Shown: piece by piece, positions 1 through 12,525 of the stretch
Layout: every line of letters begins with the position of its first letter
How positions within the stretch are numbered: the stretch's first letter is position 1
From: Serinus canaria
Taxonomy: Eukaryota > Chordata > Aves > Passeriformes > Fringillidae
NCBI RefSeq assembly: GCF_022539315.1
Contig: NC_066317.1
Location: 67,145,679-67,209,678 of the forward strand
Reading direction: 5' to 3'
Length of the DNA stretch: 64,000 bases
The notes under the pieces: generated by a model
Told to the model about the DNA's origin: nothing
Databases searched by the model: none
The model's input: the letters and a program-made list of their open reading frames with translations, nothing else
Made by a program: the position numbers and the translations under genes

Positions 1-1150
1 TCAAGGCTGTGCTTCAAATGCAGGAGGACTTAAATCTACTCCAGCTTACTAAAGACCTATGCAAGGAAGTATTTTGTTCCTTGAGAGCCCAGGCCCCTTC
101 TGTACTCTGTGGGTACACCTCTAGATCTAATTCACACCTCAGAAATGCCCAATTTGCTTTCTTTTGAACATCTCCTTCTAGCAAAAGTTTAGGGTGAATA
201 GGTGCCTGAGCTAATTCCCTAAAGATGCATTGAGGCCAATGAGTTTTCAACTCCTTTATGTATGTGTTTTACTGTGTGGTGTCTCCACACAGTAGAAATC
301 TTACCTTCCCCCATGAGAGGAAATTTCCAAACAGAGTAAGAGAAGCAGCAGAAGGTAGAACTGAGCCCTGCAAGAGAACTGGCAGGATGATGCTGCCTCA
401 TTTAGAATTAATTTGTTTGTGCAGGCTTGTTAAAGTGAAAGTGGCATTTTGTTTGCTCTGATGAAGGCAGAATTAATTTAACTACAATTAACATTTCTGC
501 TTCTTATAGATATTCACTGGTGCTCAGCTTTTTTGCCTGTGATAGAAGATCATTTACAAACACAATCAAGAGTAAAATCCCCCCCCGTCTGTACTGACAT
601 GACAGTGTTTCCAAATACTGAGTATTTTTGTAGTGCTTTGAAGCTTTCTGCAGTTTTGTTTTAATAATCGATGTGGTTGATGTGCTGGCCACTGTTCTTG
701 CAAAACAAGGAGCAGTTGTCATTGGCCATGAAATCATCCATGGAGATTATTGGTGCAGATTCCTCCTTGCTGTGCCTTGCAGTGGATCTTCATGGTGCAA
801 GTCAGCTCATTCCTGATTACCTGGAGTATCCTTTGTCTGTCTAATCTATTCAGAAAACTAAATCTTTGGTGGAACCTTAAAGCCCAGCCATAGGCAAAGG
901 ATTGAGTAGTTGAGCATCTGAGGAGTCTTGATCAGGAGTTGAAGATTTGTTTCATATTTAGCCATCTCTAAGTGGGTCCTGGCTAGGATGCCAGTTAACC
1001 TTAATCTGACTAGCTCAGGGAAACATTTGGTTCTGGATTAAATTGATTTTTGCTGTGTGGTTTCACAGCCACTATGATAAGGGAGAAATTTCACCTCAAG
1101 ACAGAATTGTAAATGTCATATTCACACATGTATACTGACTGTTTTCTAAA
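1..1150. other. Non-coding stretch, nothing recognised
   Basis: AT-rich sequence with no reading frame that resembles a known protein and no repeat family I can name. The short open frames here are of the length expected by chance and lack splice-site support. Confidence 0.5.
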
Positions 1151-1258
1151 ACTCTTGATCCTTCCCTTCCCCTTCTCCTTCCCCTTCCCCTTCCCCTTCC
1201 CCTTCCCCTTCCCCTTCCCCTTCCCCTTCCCCTTCCCCTTCCCCTTCTCCTTCCCCTT
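1151..1258. repeat. (CTTCCC)n hexanucleotide microsatellite
   Basis: About 17 copies of a C/T-only six-base unit (CTTCCC), with two interruptions where CTTCTC replaces a copy. The plus strand is pure pyrimidine throughout, so the tract is a polypurine/polypyrimidine stretch able in principle to form triplex DNA. It lies alone in unique-looking sequence. Confidence 0.95.
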
Positions 1259-2290
1259 TGAAGTCATAAGTAATTTTGGCTATTGAAAGCCAGATTATTT
1301 GAAGTCATTAACAGGGGTGGAGCATCAGCAATAATCAGTTGATTTTAATGCAAGCTTCAGGTAGTTCACATTAAACTTTGTATTATCTTCCAGTGATAAA
1401 TAAATGGGGTCAACAGCCTTTGACTAAACACTGCAAGTTTCTGAAGGCTATTGAATTGTGATCCCCAGTTTACATAATCTATTTTGTGTATAACAAGGAG
1501 GTTTTAATTAAAAAAAATATAAATTATCTGTCAAATGTACCTCGCTCCTTGAAAGTACATGATACCTCATGGGAAAAGGAAAAAAAAGAAAAATAAAATG
1601 GAAACCCAAACTCTTTGTCCTCTATTTGAATTGCCAGTTGTTTATGTAGGGCAGGGGAATGACCATAAAATGCATTTTTTTAGACATACATTTCAAGTTT
1701 TGTAAAGATATCCATGGGGGTTTTTTTGAGAGAGTGAAACTCTTGCCATAAGCACAATGAAGTGTATCAGTCTCTGCTGTGATGGAAAGAAGATTGACTT
1801 GCTGCCACACTGTTGTTAAAATAGCTGCCAAAACCCATGTCTGATGAATGCATTGCTATAAATGATCTCCACTTTTCACATCCTTCTACAAAGACCTTGT
1901 TAGACAAAGAGATTATCTCCAATACTGCAAAGATCTTGTAATATCTTAGTCATGTGTTATACTGAATCATAGAAAACACTTCATTTCAATATAAATTTAG
2001 CTTTTACGAAGTAAAAGACTGAGGAAATTTGACAGTAGGTAAAGTAAGATGCAGTTTTGATATGAAAAGATAACTGATTAAAAAAAAGGTAAAAATTGGC
2101 CTATATTCCAACTATCTATTTATACTGTTGGATGCAGAAGGAAAGATCACAAGCAGAACAATCACTGCTGTTTTTAAATCTGGAATGATAAAAATTCAAA
2201 AGCTTTTTGCTAACAACTGAATATTTTGAGAACCGTTTTTACAAGATCACCTGAAGTCCTTTCCTTCCAGTACATAAAGGGGATTAACAG
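1259..2290. other. Non-coding stretch, nothing recognised
   Basis: AT-rich sequence without convincing coding or repeat signals. Short A-runs occur near 1510 and 1580, but neither ends a recognisable retroposed copy. Confidence 0.5.
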
Positions 2291-2600
2291 GAAGCTGAAG
2301 AGGAATTTCTCATTTTCACAAGGGTGTGTAATGAAAGGACAAGGGGGAATGGCCTTAAAGGGGAGGAGATTTGATTAGATATTAGGATGAAATTCTTCCC
2401 TGTGAGGATGGTGAGGCCCTGGCAAGGGTGCCCAGAGAAGCTGTGGCTGCCCCTGATTCCTGAAAGTGCCCAAGGCCAGGTTGGACAGGGCTTGGAGCAA
2501 CCTGGGATAGTGGAAGGTGTCCCTGCCCATGGCAGGGAGTGGAACTGGATGGGCTTTAAGGCCCCTTCCAACCCAAACCAGCCTGTGATTCTGTGATTAT
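2291..2600 (+). mobile_element. CR1 LINE fragment, 3' end
   Basis: Matches the typical avian CR1 3' region in order: a purine-rich GGACAAGGGGGAATGG block, GATTAGATATTAGGATGAAA, CCCAGAGAAGCTGTGGCTGC, CAAGGCCAGGTTGGACAGGG, CCCTTCCAACCCAAACC, and a terminal CTGTGATTCTGTGATT repeat. It is a 5'-truncated dead copy with no ORF, as is usual for CR1 target-primed insertions. Confidence 0.92.
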
Positions 2601-2669
2601 TTGTAAGCAACCATTGAGTCTTTAGAGAGCTGCAATAGCCCTGGCACGAGCAGGTGCTTCACAGTGCAA

Positions 2670-2937
2670 AATTGCATGAGGCAAAAGAAAATGGCCTCAG
2701 GTTACACCAGGGGATGTTTACACTGGATATTGGAAAAAAATCTTTTTCATGAAGGGGTTGTCAGACCTTGGAATGGGCTGCCCAGTGGAAGGATCACCAT
2801 CCGTGGAGGGATTTAAGACATGCAGATGTGGTGCTGAGGGACGTGGTTTAGTGGTAACCTCGGAAGGGTCAGCTGAAGGGTTGGACTCCAAAATCTTGGA
2901 GTTTTTTTTCTAGCCTAAATCATTTATGATTCTCTGA
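2670..2937 (+). mobile_element. CR1 LINE fragment, 3' end (different subfamily)
   Basis: A second plus-strand CR1 tail only about 70 bp after the first. Recognisable blocks are ATGGCCTCAGGTTACACCAG, ACTGGATATTGGAAAAAAAT, GGGCTGCCCAGTGGAAGG, GGGACGTGGTTTAGTGG, GGGTTGGACTCCAAAATCTT and a decayed TTTATGATTCTCTG end. The internal blocks differ from the neighbouring copy, so this is a separate insertion of another CR1 subfamily, not a tandem duplication. Confidence 0.88.
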
Positions 2938-3753
2938 AGCTGATGACCAAAGAGATTTCATCTATTCATAGCTTCACTCAAAATTCCCTGTCCTGGAGCA
3001 AGGGGAAGTTGCACATACATTAAACAAGCTATGGATTCCTGAGCAGAAAATGTCACAAACTCTGAGCAGGTACACAGCCAGTAAAGCAGTTATTAAGATA
3101 CCATTTCAAAAGCAGTCCAGAGTGAGTCAGGCAGCTCTGTCTATTTCCATGAGGTTCTAGAGGTGAAGGGGAGAATGAAACAAAAGATATTTTTGCTCAA
3201 CAGCTCGGTGTCTTTGGCCTGTTTTACCGCCAGTATCTTGGCTGCATCTGCCACGTCTGTCAAGTGCGGAAGAGAACATTTGCCTCCCACCTCTTCTTCT
3301 TTGATCCATGCCTTCAAGTTGTAGCCTTTCATCCTTATTTTCTCATGAAAGAGAGCTATTTCTCTTCATAAAATTTCCTCCTCTTATATGACTGGCAGGG
3401 ATTATCCCACACTTTCTGCATCTGGTGCTCAGAAGTGACCTTTCCTGGCACTGAGGTGCATTCTGATGCTGATCCCACTGGAATGCCTTGATGTGCTGCC
3501 TGGCTGCCAGGTGCAAGCAGGAGAGAGTTAGGGATCTCAGGGAGATGTAGGAGAATGGGAATTGCCCAATCCTCAGCTCACACATTTTCCTGACACCTTA
3601 GACCTCTAAAATCTTGTAGTGCCTGAGCAGTGTGAGGGAAAGGTGAGTACAGTGGGGGTCAGCTGAAGATTGTTCAGAAAAAGGATGTGCCTTTTGCAGG
3701 GACCCTCTGAGATGGATTCCTTCCATTAAAATCATTATTCAGGACTAATATTT
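2938..3753. other. Non-coding stretch, nothing recognised
   Basis: No homology recognised. Open frames on the minus strand between 3141 and 3585 have no domain, no splice context and no similarity I can place. Confidence 0.5.
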
Positions 3754-3912
3754 TAGAATCATAGAATGGTTCAGGTTCAAGACCATCCAATTCCATCCCC
3801 TGCCATGGGCAAGGGGCACCTTCCACTATCCCAGGTTGCTCCAAGCCCTGTCCAGCCTTAGATGCTTCCAGGGAGGGCTCCGCCACAGCTTCTCTGGGCA
3901 ATCTGTTCCTAA
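3754..3912 (-). mobile_element. CR1 LINE fragment, 3' end
   Basis: Reads inward from the 3' end as TAGAATCATAGAATGGTTCA, then CCCCTGCCATGGGCAAGGGG, CACCTTCCACTATCCCAGG, TTGCTCCAAGCCCTGTCCAG and GCCACAGCTTCTCTGGGCA. This is the reverse complement of the CR1 tail found at 2291-2600. Confidence 0.92.
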
Positions 3913-4850
3913 AGGAACATATAATAACAAATAAAATAACATAATTCATGTTTTAACCAATTTATATCTGCTGTGTAATTTATAGCATGTATCTTTTCTT
4001 TAGCAGTGAGCTAAAATGTAAATGTAAATGAGAATCTGGGCCCTAGTTCCATGGGTTTTAACTAAATAATTAAGAAAGTTACTTCAGCTAAAGCTTAATT
4101 ACCTAATGACTGTTAAAACTTTTAGAGACTGTGAATACTTACCTCTTCCACTAATTAAACAGAACATATTATTGAACAGGCCTTCAGAAAAACAGAACGT
4201 CCAAGTGCCTAAATTTGGAAACCAAATAGGACTGCTATGTTCTCAGTTATGTCTCAGCTCACCTCCTAATTTATAATGGATAAATAAAAATAAATGTATT
4301 CACTAATCTGTTGAGATGATTTCATGACAGGTATGAGTAACAACATGATCTTGTTCCTGTCCTTCTTTAGCAGAACTTGCCACGGTCCTGTTTACTTGCC
4401 TAGTTCATTATGTTATGGCTAAAATTAACCTGAAAATTGTCTAGCACTAGCAAGTACAAGCACAGATTTGAATCCTGTAAAATTCATGAAAATGCTAATA
4501 CAGTGCTAATAATAAAAGTGGGGTGCTGTAAAACTTACTGAATTACTTAATGTTTATAAATTATTTTGGAATACTCAAATGGGGATTGCATTCCTGAAAT
4601 GGTAATAATAATGTTTTCTGCAGCTGGGCTATTTGTAGATATCAGTGCTCTCAAAACAATGTGATAAACCTAAGAGAGGAAATTCTGTTTTTTAAAGGGC
4701 AGGGAGTGAGATTACTGTTGAGAGATCTGTCGTGAGAGTCAAAAATATCCACAGAACCTGGTATTCAAGGAGAAGGAACCTTGCTGCAGCTGCCATGGCT
4801 GCACTTAAACAAGATCCCACTTGCAGAGGATGGTTCACATTATGGACTTG
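3913..4850. other. Non-coding stretch, nothing recognised
   Basis: Strongly AT-rich single-copy-looking DNA. No coding or repeat signal was seen. Confidence 0.5.
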
Positions 4851-4952
4851 GTTCTGTTAGTTTTGGGAAAAGAGGGTGTTTGTTGGGGATGGGTTTGATG
4901 TGGATGGTCCAGGGTTTGGTGGGGGCAAAGGGGCCAGCCAGGGCCAAGGGTG

Positions 4953-5081
4953 ATTGGACAAAGACACCAACCAATCATTCGACACCCTGAGGAAATGATT
5001 GGCCCAGAACGAACCCCGTTAAGGGCCAATCGGGGGCCCCGAAATTCCACCAATCAGGGCAAGGATCCAAATCCCACCAAT
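4953..5081. promoter_or_regulatory. Array of six CCAAT (NF-Y type) boxes in the LTR U3
   Basis: CCAAT or its complement ATTGG starts at 4953, 4971, 4998, 5026, 5050 and 5077, giving spacings of 18, 27, 28, 24 and 27 bp, and ends 17 bp before the TATA box. CCAAT pentamers are the core NF-Y site. Activity is inferred, not shown. Confidence 0.65.
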
Positions 5082-5097
5082 CCTGGGCCAAGGTGTG

Positions 5098-5105
5098 TTA
5101 TAAAG
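5098..5105 (+). promoter_or_regulatory. LTR TATA box
   Basis: TTATAAAG sits just downstream of the CCAAT array and about 165 bp upstream of the AATAAA signal at 5268, the expected arrangement of an LTR promoter and poly(A) signal. Confidence 0.7.
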
Positions 5106-5328
5106 GGAGGGGTTTTCAGCAGGGCGGGGCTCTTTTCTGTTCCGCGAGTAGAAGAGCTGCTGGTGAGGGAGAGAACCCAGCGTGCTCTGTACACGTTGTC
5201 ATTTTCAGCTGTTGTGAGGGGGTCCAAGCCTATCTTGGACCCTCTGTTCTTTCTGGTTTATTTTTTAAATAAACGAGAGCATTTTTCATCCTTGATTGAA
5301 ATCTGGCCTCGTTTGTTCTCAACAGTTC

Positions 5329-8300
5329 ACCTGTGTAACCCCAGTGAACCCACCATGGTGCACAGGCTGAGACATCCCCCACGCACTCTCCCCACTCAGC
5401 TTTGGGGTTTTTCCCCTCTGCTCTGCCCCTGTGCCAAACCCGGCTGTGTGCTCCTGCTCAGCACACAGCTCATGCCCTGTGCTCTGCATAGGAGTGCAGT
5501 CAAGTGGACTGCACATCCAGTCAAGCTGAGCTCCAGCTCAGCTCTGTGCTGTGGATGACCCAGTGCAGCACTACAGCTTTGGTAAGATATCGTTATAGTC
5601 GTAAAAAGTATCTTTTTTTAAAGATTGTGGGTGATTTAGCTCAATGCAGTGGGACACAAATTATATGTAAGCTGACTGGTTTTATGAGTTAATCAGGACT
5701 AATAGAATATCATCTATGAGCTTTGTGAAATTCCTCACATTTTTGATAAGTATAAAACTGTGTCCCTCTTTTCAAACTACCAATTCCAGCATGGGCTGAA
5801 TTTCTTTTACAGCACTTATTATGTGGGAAGATAGACCCCATTCCATATATTGTAGCATAATACATATCGTTGTTCACATTACTCTGAAACAGTGGCTGGG
5901 AGCATTGAGCTGCAAAATGTGTATTGTTAATCATTGGGTCATTAACCTTAACAATGTCAATGCATTCCCCTATCAGATCCAACTAAATGACTGCCCGAGG
6001 TAATAGTTAAGAGAACATTTCACACAGATGAACATATTAATGCTTTATTTGGTTCTAAATGCAGTGTGAAGGATTTAGGTAGGAGCTAATGTATGTGAGG
6101 AGGAATAAGGAAGATGAAGCACAATTGAGAAAAAGAAAGTTTAGCTTCCCAAAAGGAGAGCAGTCCTCAGTTTTCTGCAGCTGAGAAGTGCATACCTAGC
6201 TCTCTTTAGTTGCAGTCATTCAGGTAAAAAAATGTGCTAATTTGAAGAGGATCTGTAGACCTGAGGTTTCATTAGAATCCAGAGACTTTTCTAATGTCTA
6301 ATATCCAATTTTTGTATCCAATGTGAGTTCTGTGATCTGGTGTTTTCACAGCAAAAGGCAGATGATGAGACTTGATTTATTTGGCTACAGCTTTTGGGCT
6401 TCTGCCTGAGCTGTGCTCTGCCTCTATCAGGCAGATCAGGTCTTAAATATCCCTTTGAAGTGAGAAGCTGCCACTACTATCCACCAAAATCTACTGCACA
6501 TATCCAGTACAGCTGACCACGAGGTATAAAACCTGTGGCTCTTTGGGCCAGAGGAGAGCCTGGGAAGATGTCACCCAGCAGACTTCTGCCACTGACTCAT
6601 TTTTCCAGCTGCTCTTTGCAGACCTCTGCCCAAGGCACATCCCTCAAAGCCAGGCTCAAACTGGGTGGCAGCCTAGGGTAAATCTGGTGCTGCTCCTGGG
6701 TACCAGCATTTCCAGGGACCTGAAGGAAGTCTCCAGTCATTTCCTCCTGGTCATTTCCACATCAGCATCTGTCACCTTGTGGGGTGGCTGAGAAAGCCAG
6801 TGACACAAAACAGCCTCTTGCCACTGCCTGAAAAATCCATATAATCAGCAGCCATTGCCCAGGTTGCACTCAAGAAAAAGGCTCTAATAATGCACTGGAA
6901 ATTGGATGATTGGTTCTGGTGGACTGAAAATGGCCTGGAGGGTGCATAGAAAAATATTCAGATTGAAGGACTGAAACAACTGCACTGAGCTTTTTCACTG
7001 CAGGTACTTTCCAACAGCCTCAGTTCTGGGGTTTTCACACTTCACTTGTAAGATTAAAAACACAAAATTACACATTTCAAAGTCAGTTCCTATTAAGCTG
7101 TTAGATAGCCTAGTGACTTACTGCTGTAAACACAAAGTGTGGACTCACATTTCCTGCAGACACCCGTCCATTAATGCTGCCTCACCTGGCAATGAGCAAG
7201 GACATGGTGCTCTACAAATACCTGACAAGTGTTATCAGAAACCAGACATAGCAATTAATTAGGGACTCAGAATAGAAAGTGTGATATTGCTTGGTGGGTG
7301 TTAAGAGGATGGGGCCACTGATTTTTCTAGTTTTGATTGCATTCCCTTACTTTTAGTAATGCTTCCCTGAAGGACCTAAAATTTTACTCTCCTTTCCTAA
7401 TACCCTTTGCAGACAGTCATCATGTTCTCTTAGTCAGCACTTAGCAAAATTACAGTGTTTGAAATGGCTGCTGAAGATGAAAAGTGGAAATTACCGTTAC
7501 ACAAAGGAGTTTTTGTTGTTAACGTTATGGAAAAGTTCACCTGCAAAGTTTTGTTGCTTCTCTCATGCACAATCAGTTGTAATTCCTGGTGAATAAACAC
7601 TGATAATTCTGCAGGAGTTGGGCCTCTGTGGTTGCATGGGCTTGGAAGGAAAAATTTGGTAGCATGTTAATTCTAAGGAAGCTTTTTAATGTCCTGTTCC
7701 TTTTTGGGATTAAGGATTTGGATGCTGATGAGGGGGAGTGAGCTTTTGTCATCAATTTTAATGAGACATTTATAATCTCTCTTGATTGTGTTTAGGGTTT
7801 TTTATTGTTGCTTTTTTTTTTTTTTAACTTCACTCATTCAAGCAGTCACTCTGCGAAAGCTTTTTTTAAGTACTCCAAATCTATTCTGGTAATGAAGAAA
7901 TGAATGTCAAGCCAAGCAATTTTTTCTAAATTTACAACTCATTCTCTTTGACAAGACCAAAACTGACATAAAGAAAATATCCTTTATGTGTAAAAAGAAA
8001 AAGACCAAACTGCAGCTCCCCAGTTACATCCACTGGGATATGGTAAGGTGGCATTTTTATCCATTACCATTTGTCTCATCTATCCTAGTCATTTCATATC
8101 ACATTTGTTTATCTGAAGATGAAAAAGTAATAATATTTTATAGAAATTAAGCTTCTGCAGCTGGTAGGTCCACCAAGATTCAGCTGCTATTTCTGTGCAT
8201 GTTCTCAGCCTGCCATCCCACTTTCTCTCTCTCTCTCCAGGTAATTGGAATTTGGCCCAGTGAATCTCAAAGAAATGAAGAGCAGCTAAGAGCAAGGTGC

Positions 8301-9189
8301 AAGCCAGGAGTCTGAAAGGAGAGAGATGCTGCAGCAGAGCCAGCTGGGCATGGAACTGGCATTATAGCCTTAATATTTATGTGTGCCACTGACATAAATC
8401 TGTGGGGGACAAATTCTGCCTTCTCTCATTTCTCAGCAGAGTTTTGGCATTTTAATTTCATTCCCTCTTCCAGAAGAATTCTGAGTCTCCTCAATCCTTT
8501 GGCATTGTGCAGCCAGTGTAACCTGGCTTTTAGAGGAGCCTTGAAAAATCATGAGGTTTTGCCAGGCAAATCTTTGCCCCACTAGGCTCATTTTCCTCTC
8601 TTTTTGCAAGGAGGTACTCAGAGTGCCTATAAATTTCATTCTGGAAGATATCATGCTCTAGAAGTGCAGTAACAACCAGGACTGACTATTCTGGGGTGAG
8701 AGTGGCTTGGTCTGGGAGTACTTTGCTTTCCTTCCATGCTGCTGTTTATCTATCCCACAGTGGCAAGAAAGAAGCTGTTGCAGTAGATTTAAGCTTGCAA
8801 TCCCACCTAGCCTTGTGGATAAATCTTTAGGGCCCTGCTCCAAATCCAGCTTTGTGGCTACAAATCATCTGTCTGCATGCATGGCAAGCCTGGCTCCTGA
8901 AGATGATCTCAGATGTGCTCCTTGTGGAGTAGAGATGTGCTCAAGAAGCATAATGAATTGGGTTGTGACTGACAAACAAATACATGATACTGAGGAGAAG
9001 AAGCAGCTGTAGCCACACCTGCACCATGATAAGGAAAAGGATCAGAGATAGCAGAGATGGTGCTTGTGGGTTGATGTTCAGACAGAGCTGAGTCTGAGCC
9101 CTGGTGGCATTATTTGAAGGGATGCTGAGATAAACTGTTCCAGTTACTGCCATTGTTGAAATGTGGGCTTTTGCCTGAATTTTTCAAGC
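5329..9189. other. Non-coding stretch, nothing recognised
   Basis: Nearly 4 kb of unassigned sequence. It contains a T-run near 7810-7826 and no convincing exon: open frames are short and lack paired splice sites. The first 250 bp after the LTR is richer in G and C than the rest, but I cannot name it. Confidence 0.45.
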
Positions 9190-9412
9190 TTCAGGTTTAG
9201 ACTGGATATTAGGAAGAAATTCTTCTCTGTGAGGGTGGAGAAACGCTGGCTCAGGGTGCCCAGAGAAGCTGTGGCTGCCCCATCTCTGGAAGTGCCCAAG
9301 GCCAGGCTGGACAGGGCTTGGGGCAACCTGGGCAGGTGTCCCATGGACAGGGGGAGTGGAATGGATGATCTTTAAGGTCCCTTCCAACCCAAACCATTCT
9401 ATGATTCTGATG
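9190..9412 (+). mobile_element. CR1 LINE fragment, 3' end
   Basis: TTCAGGTTTAGACTGGATAT, AGGAAGAAATTCTTCTCTGT, CCCAGAGAAGCTGTGGCTGC, GGCCAGGCTGGACAGGGCTT, GATCTTTAAGGTCCCTTCC and the terminal CCATTCTATGATTCTGAT are all standard CR1 tail blocks. Conservation is good, so it is a relatively young insertion. Confidence 0.94.
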
Positions 9413-12303
9413 GAAGTTTAAAATATATTTTAATTATGTGTAGTTAAGCCATTAAAATATCTCTGTCTAAACTACAAAACTTTACTGAGCATTTACATAA
9501 CCTCCATGTACTTATAACTGTCCCTCTTCACCCATGATACTTTGTCCCTGTTTTCCTTGTAAACAAGCAATTGTGATTGAACAGCTTTTGTTTCTCTTTA
9601 TGAATATTTATGTAGTGAGTGACACTGTAATGCATTGCTGATAATCTGGCATGCTGTTGATTGGTTCCAACTGCTTGAGAATATCTGGGCTGACAAATTT
9701 GTGATTTGTACTCCAGATAGTTTTTTTCATTCTACTCCTTAACCTTTTATAAACATGGTTCAGTCTTCTTTCTAAGGCCATACAGAAAGCAGGATAATAA
9801 CCTGGTAAATCAATAAATATTGCAATGTTTCTAAATTTAACAAAATACCTAAATTCTAGGCCACACAACTAGGGTGAAGGTATCCATGCTGGGTTTTCCC
9901 CCAAATATTCCTTTATCCTATAGTTACTTTACTCTTCCAACAGTGCTCCAAAAATGCAGGCATTTCATGTTCTTTTGCTTAAGTTAGCACATTTCTCACT
10001 GAAGGCCCTCAGGGGAAGTGGAAACTCTGAAATTTGAAATGCGATTTATGCTTGCCTTGTAAAATGCCAGGGAAACTGCTTTAAGACTGTAATAACCCTT
10101 GCTGCTCATTCCATGAACATGCCTATAGAAAATGTTAATTTAATCAACAAATTACAGCTTCACACAAAGCAAGAAGTGTGGAAATACTGGCAGAGGAGGA
10201 GTAAAGGTCTCTCATAATTTTTTATGTTTAATCATGAATTTGAGACTCTTTATTATTTCTGCATAAATGAAGAACTTCTCCTAAATGGATTATGCTGCAC
10301 TTCCCATTCATTTTCTCCCCTGATTTACATCTACATACGTGTCCATTCAAAATCTGTGAGAACTCACTCATGCTGACAGGAATGCATCTTAGCAAAACTG
10401 TTGATAACTTATTTAATTCTTTGCTTGTCAAATATGCTGTTTGAGAGGGAGCTCAAACAGAGAGCTAGTGCTTTCAGAGGAAACCCTGCAGCTTTCACAC
10501 TGGTTTCTCCCAACATTTTTAGCCCATGGATACTGATCACGGGATGCCTGACACAGTCTAAGTGTTCCCTGCCAAATGTTGAAGCAATGAAGTTAGAAAT
10601 AGGAATATTGGAATGAAAAGGGCCAGAAATAGATTTCTACAAGTCAGCTTAAACATCCATTTGCAGTAGGGCAATATTTCATTTTTCAAAGGCATATATT
10701 AACTGATTAGATCACCTGCAAATGGAGTGTTAATTAATAATATCCATAATGAAGTGCAATACAGTTACATTTGCAGGAAAAGCTGACAGATCTGTGTCAT
10801 TCAGGCATTAATCCTAAAGATAATGGAGCAAATTCTGCTCTGTGTGGGTTTTTTCCCAGCTTACATATGGAGTAATTCCAGAGGCCCAGGCTGGCTGTAC
10901 CTTCATGTGGCTGAATATTGAATTTATCCCATTATCCTTTAATGAAAAGCTCTCTGAAGGTACCTGTCAGTGAGGCACACGTGGGCTCTTGCCATCTGTT
11001 TGGCTGATAATAATTCAAAAGACAAAATACTTGATCTCATGGAATGAGAGGAATGCCATCAATGGGAAGACAGCAGCTCACAGTCAGTTTTACTTTCCTC
11101 TAATGCTAAACTCAAGTAATCCTTATTTCATTGTTGTTTTTATTATTATCTAACTCATGTCACATACAGGAAATCTGCAGGTAGAAATTTTGCAACAGCA
11201 GTAGATGGACTTCAAGGACCAAAAGCAAAAAAAGAAACAAATCTATGGATTACATGGATACTCTGATGGCAAATAATCCCATTTCCCTATTCAGGGATTC
11301 ACTCTACAGTCAGCAGGGAATGACCTGGTCTTTGTGGAAAAGGAATTTCAGTGTGTACATCGAAGCTGAAGTCAGGTCAGAGCCCATCACTCCTGTGCCA
11401 CGTGAGGTGCCACCTTGATGGACAAAATGGGAGTACAGCTAGACAAATTTTTGGTGGAAAATCTGATTTACTGCAGTGGGAGATTTTTATTAGGGTTGTA
11501 AAGGACTTGTGCACTCCATAACTGGAATAGCAATAGATCCAAGATAGGAAGAGGATCCTGTTTTAAAGCCCATGTCTGCCTTACACAAGAAATCAGAACC
11601 AGATGTTCTAACTTTTACTGGTTTTGGCATTGAGACTAAAGTGTTGTGAGGAAAGGGGAGGTGGGATAAATTGATTAATGCAGTTATTTTCCCCAAAGAG
11701 ATGTTTTTAGACACAGAATAAATATCTACCCTGCCTCAGTCTGGAAAAGGAACCTGCAGCAGTGTTGGGAGGGTGGGAAAGGGCAGAGGAACAGCAAGGC
11801 CAAGCTTGAGGAGGCAAGTGATAAAGTGGCCAAGGGAGCAATGTCTGGTGGTCATAACTGTACAACTCCCCACAGTCAACAGGAAATGTTGATTTAGTGT
11901 GCTCTGGAGGCTGCTGGTAGCAGAAACACTCCAGCACAAGTCAGCACTGCACCACAGAACTTCTTGGTCATCAAACATTTATTCCAACACTATTCTGGGT
12001 GTACAGCCCACAGCGCTAGTGATCAGTAGTTTCCTGCATCTTAAATTTTTTGTTGCAACCAAAGTTATGTGATTCAAAGAGGACTCAAAGGTCCCAGCTT
12101 CGTCTCTTACCCTGAGCTATGTTCACACTAAATTTTCTGTGTACTTCTTCCCCAACAAAAGAAAAAGTCATGGAATATCTCACTTGATGTACGGAACTCT
12201 TCAATGGGTAAAAAAATTATGGGTTTGTATCCTAAAAAAAGACACCAAAAGAATGCACTCCTCACTCTACTTAATTCATACCTGTTCTAATCTGTGTTTC
12301 TTA
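9413..12303. other. Non-coding stretch, nothing recognised
   Basis: AT-rich sequence with no recognised gene or repeat. Minus-strand open frames at 11490-11978 have no domain I can identify. Confidence 0.5.
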
Positions 12304-12525
12304 TAGAATCACAGAACTGTTTAGCTTGGAAAAGGCCTCTGAGACCATTCAGCCCAACCACTCACCCAGAACTGCCAGGCCACCACTCAGCCATGTCCCT
12401 AAGCCATGTCCCCACACTGATGTGTTTTTTGAACATTTCCAGGGATGGTGACTTCACCCCTCCCTTGAGCAGTCCATTCCAATGTTTGAGTAGCCTTTTC
12501 ATGAAGAAATGTTAATGTCCAATCT
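12304..12525 (-). mobile_element. CR1 LINE fragment, 3' end
   Basis: Begins with AGAATCACAGAACTGTTTAG and TTGGAAAAGGCCTCTGAGA, then has CCATGTCCCTAAGCCATGTC, CAGGGATGGTGACTTCACCC and AGCAGTCCATTCCAATG. This is the reverse complement of a CR1 tail of a subfamily unlike that at 2291. Confidence 0.88.

Larger units (their letters stand above)
4855..5324 (+). mobile_element. Solo LTR of an endogenous retrovirus
   Basis: A 470-bp element bounded by TGTT and AACA, flanked on both sides by the four bases GTTC (4851-4854 and 5325-5328), which fits a 4-bp target-site duplication. Inside are six CCAAT/ATTGG boxes (4953-5081), a TTATAAAG TATA box (5098-5105), a GC box (GGGCGGGG, about 5122) and an AATAAA signal (5268-5273), in the U3-R-U5 order of a retroviral LTR. 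No primer-binding site or gag/pol sequence follows, so this is a solo LTR left by LTR-LTR recombination. A 4-bp duplication would suit an ERV1 (gammaretrovirus-like) origin, but the family is not identified. A 202-codon open frame across it is not a gene. Confidence 0.82.

Noticed and set aside
4950..5558. A 202-codon plus-strand open frame
   Set aside because: It runs through the solo LTR and its flank, across the TATA box and poly(A) signal, and has no recognisable domain.
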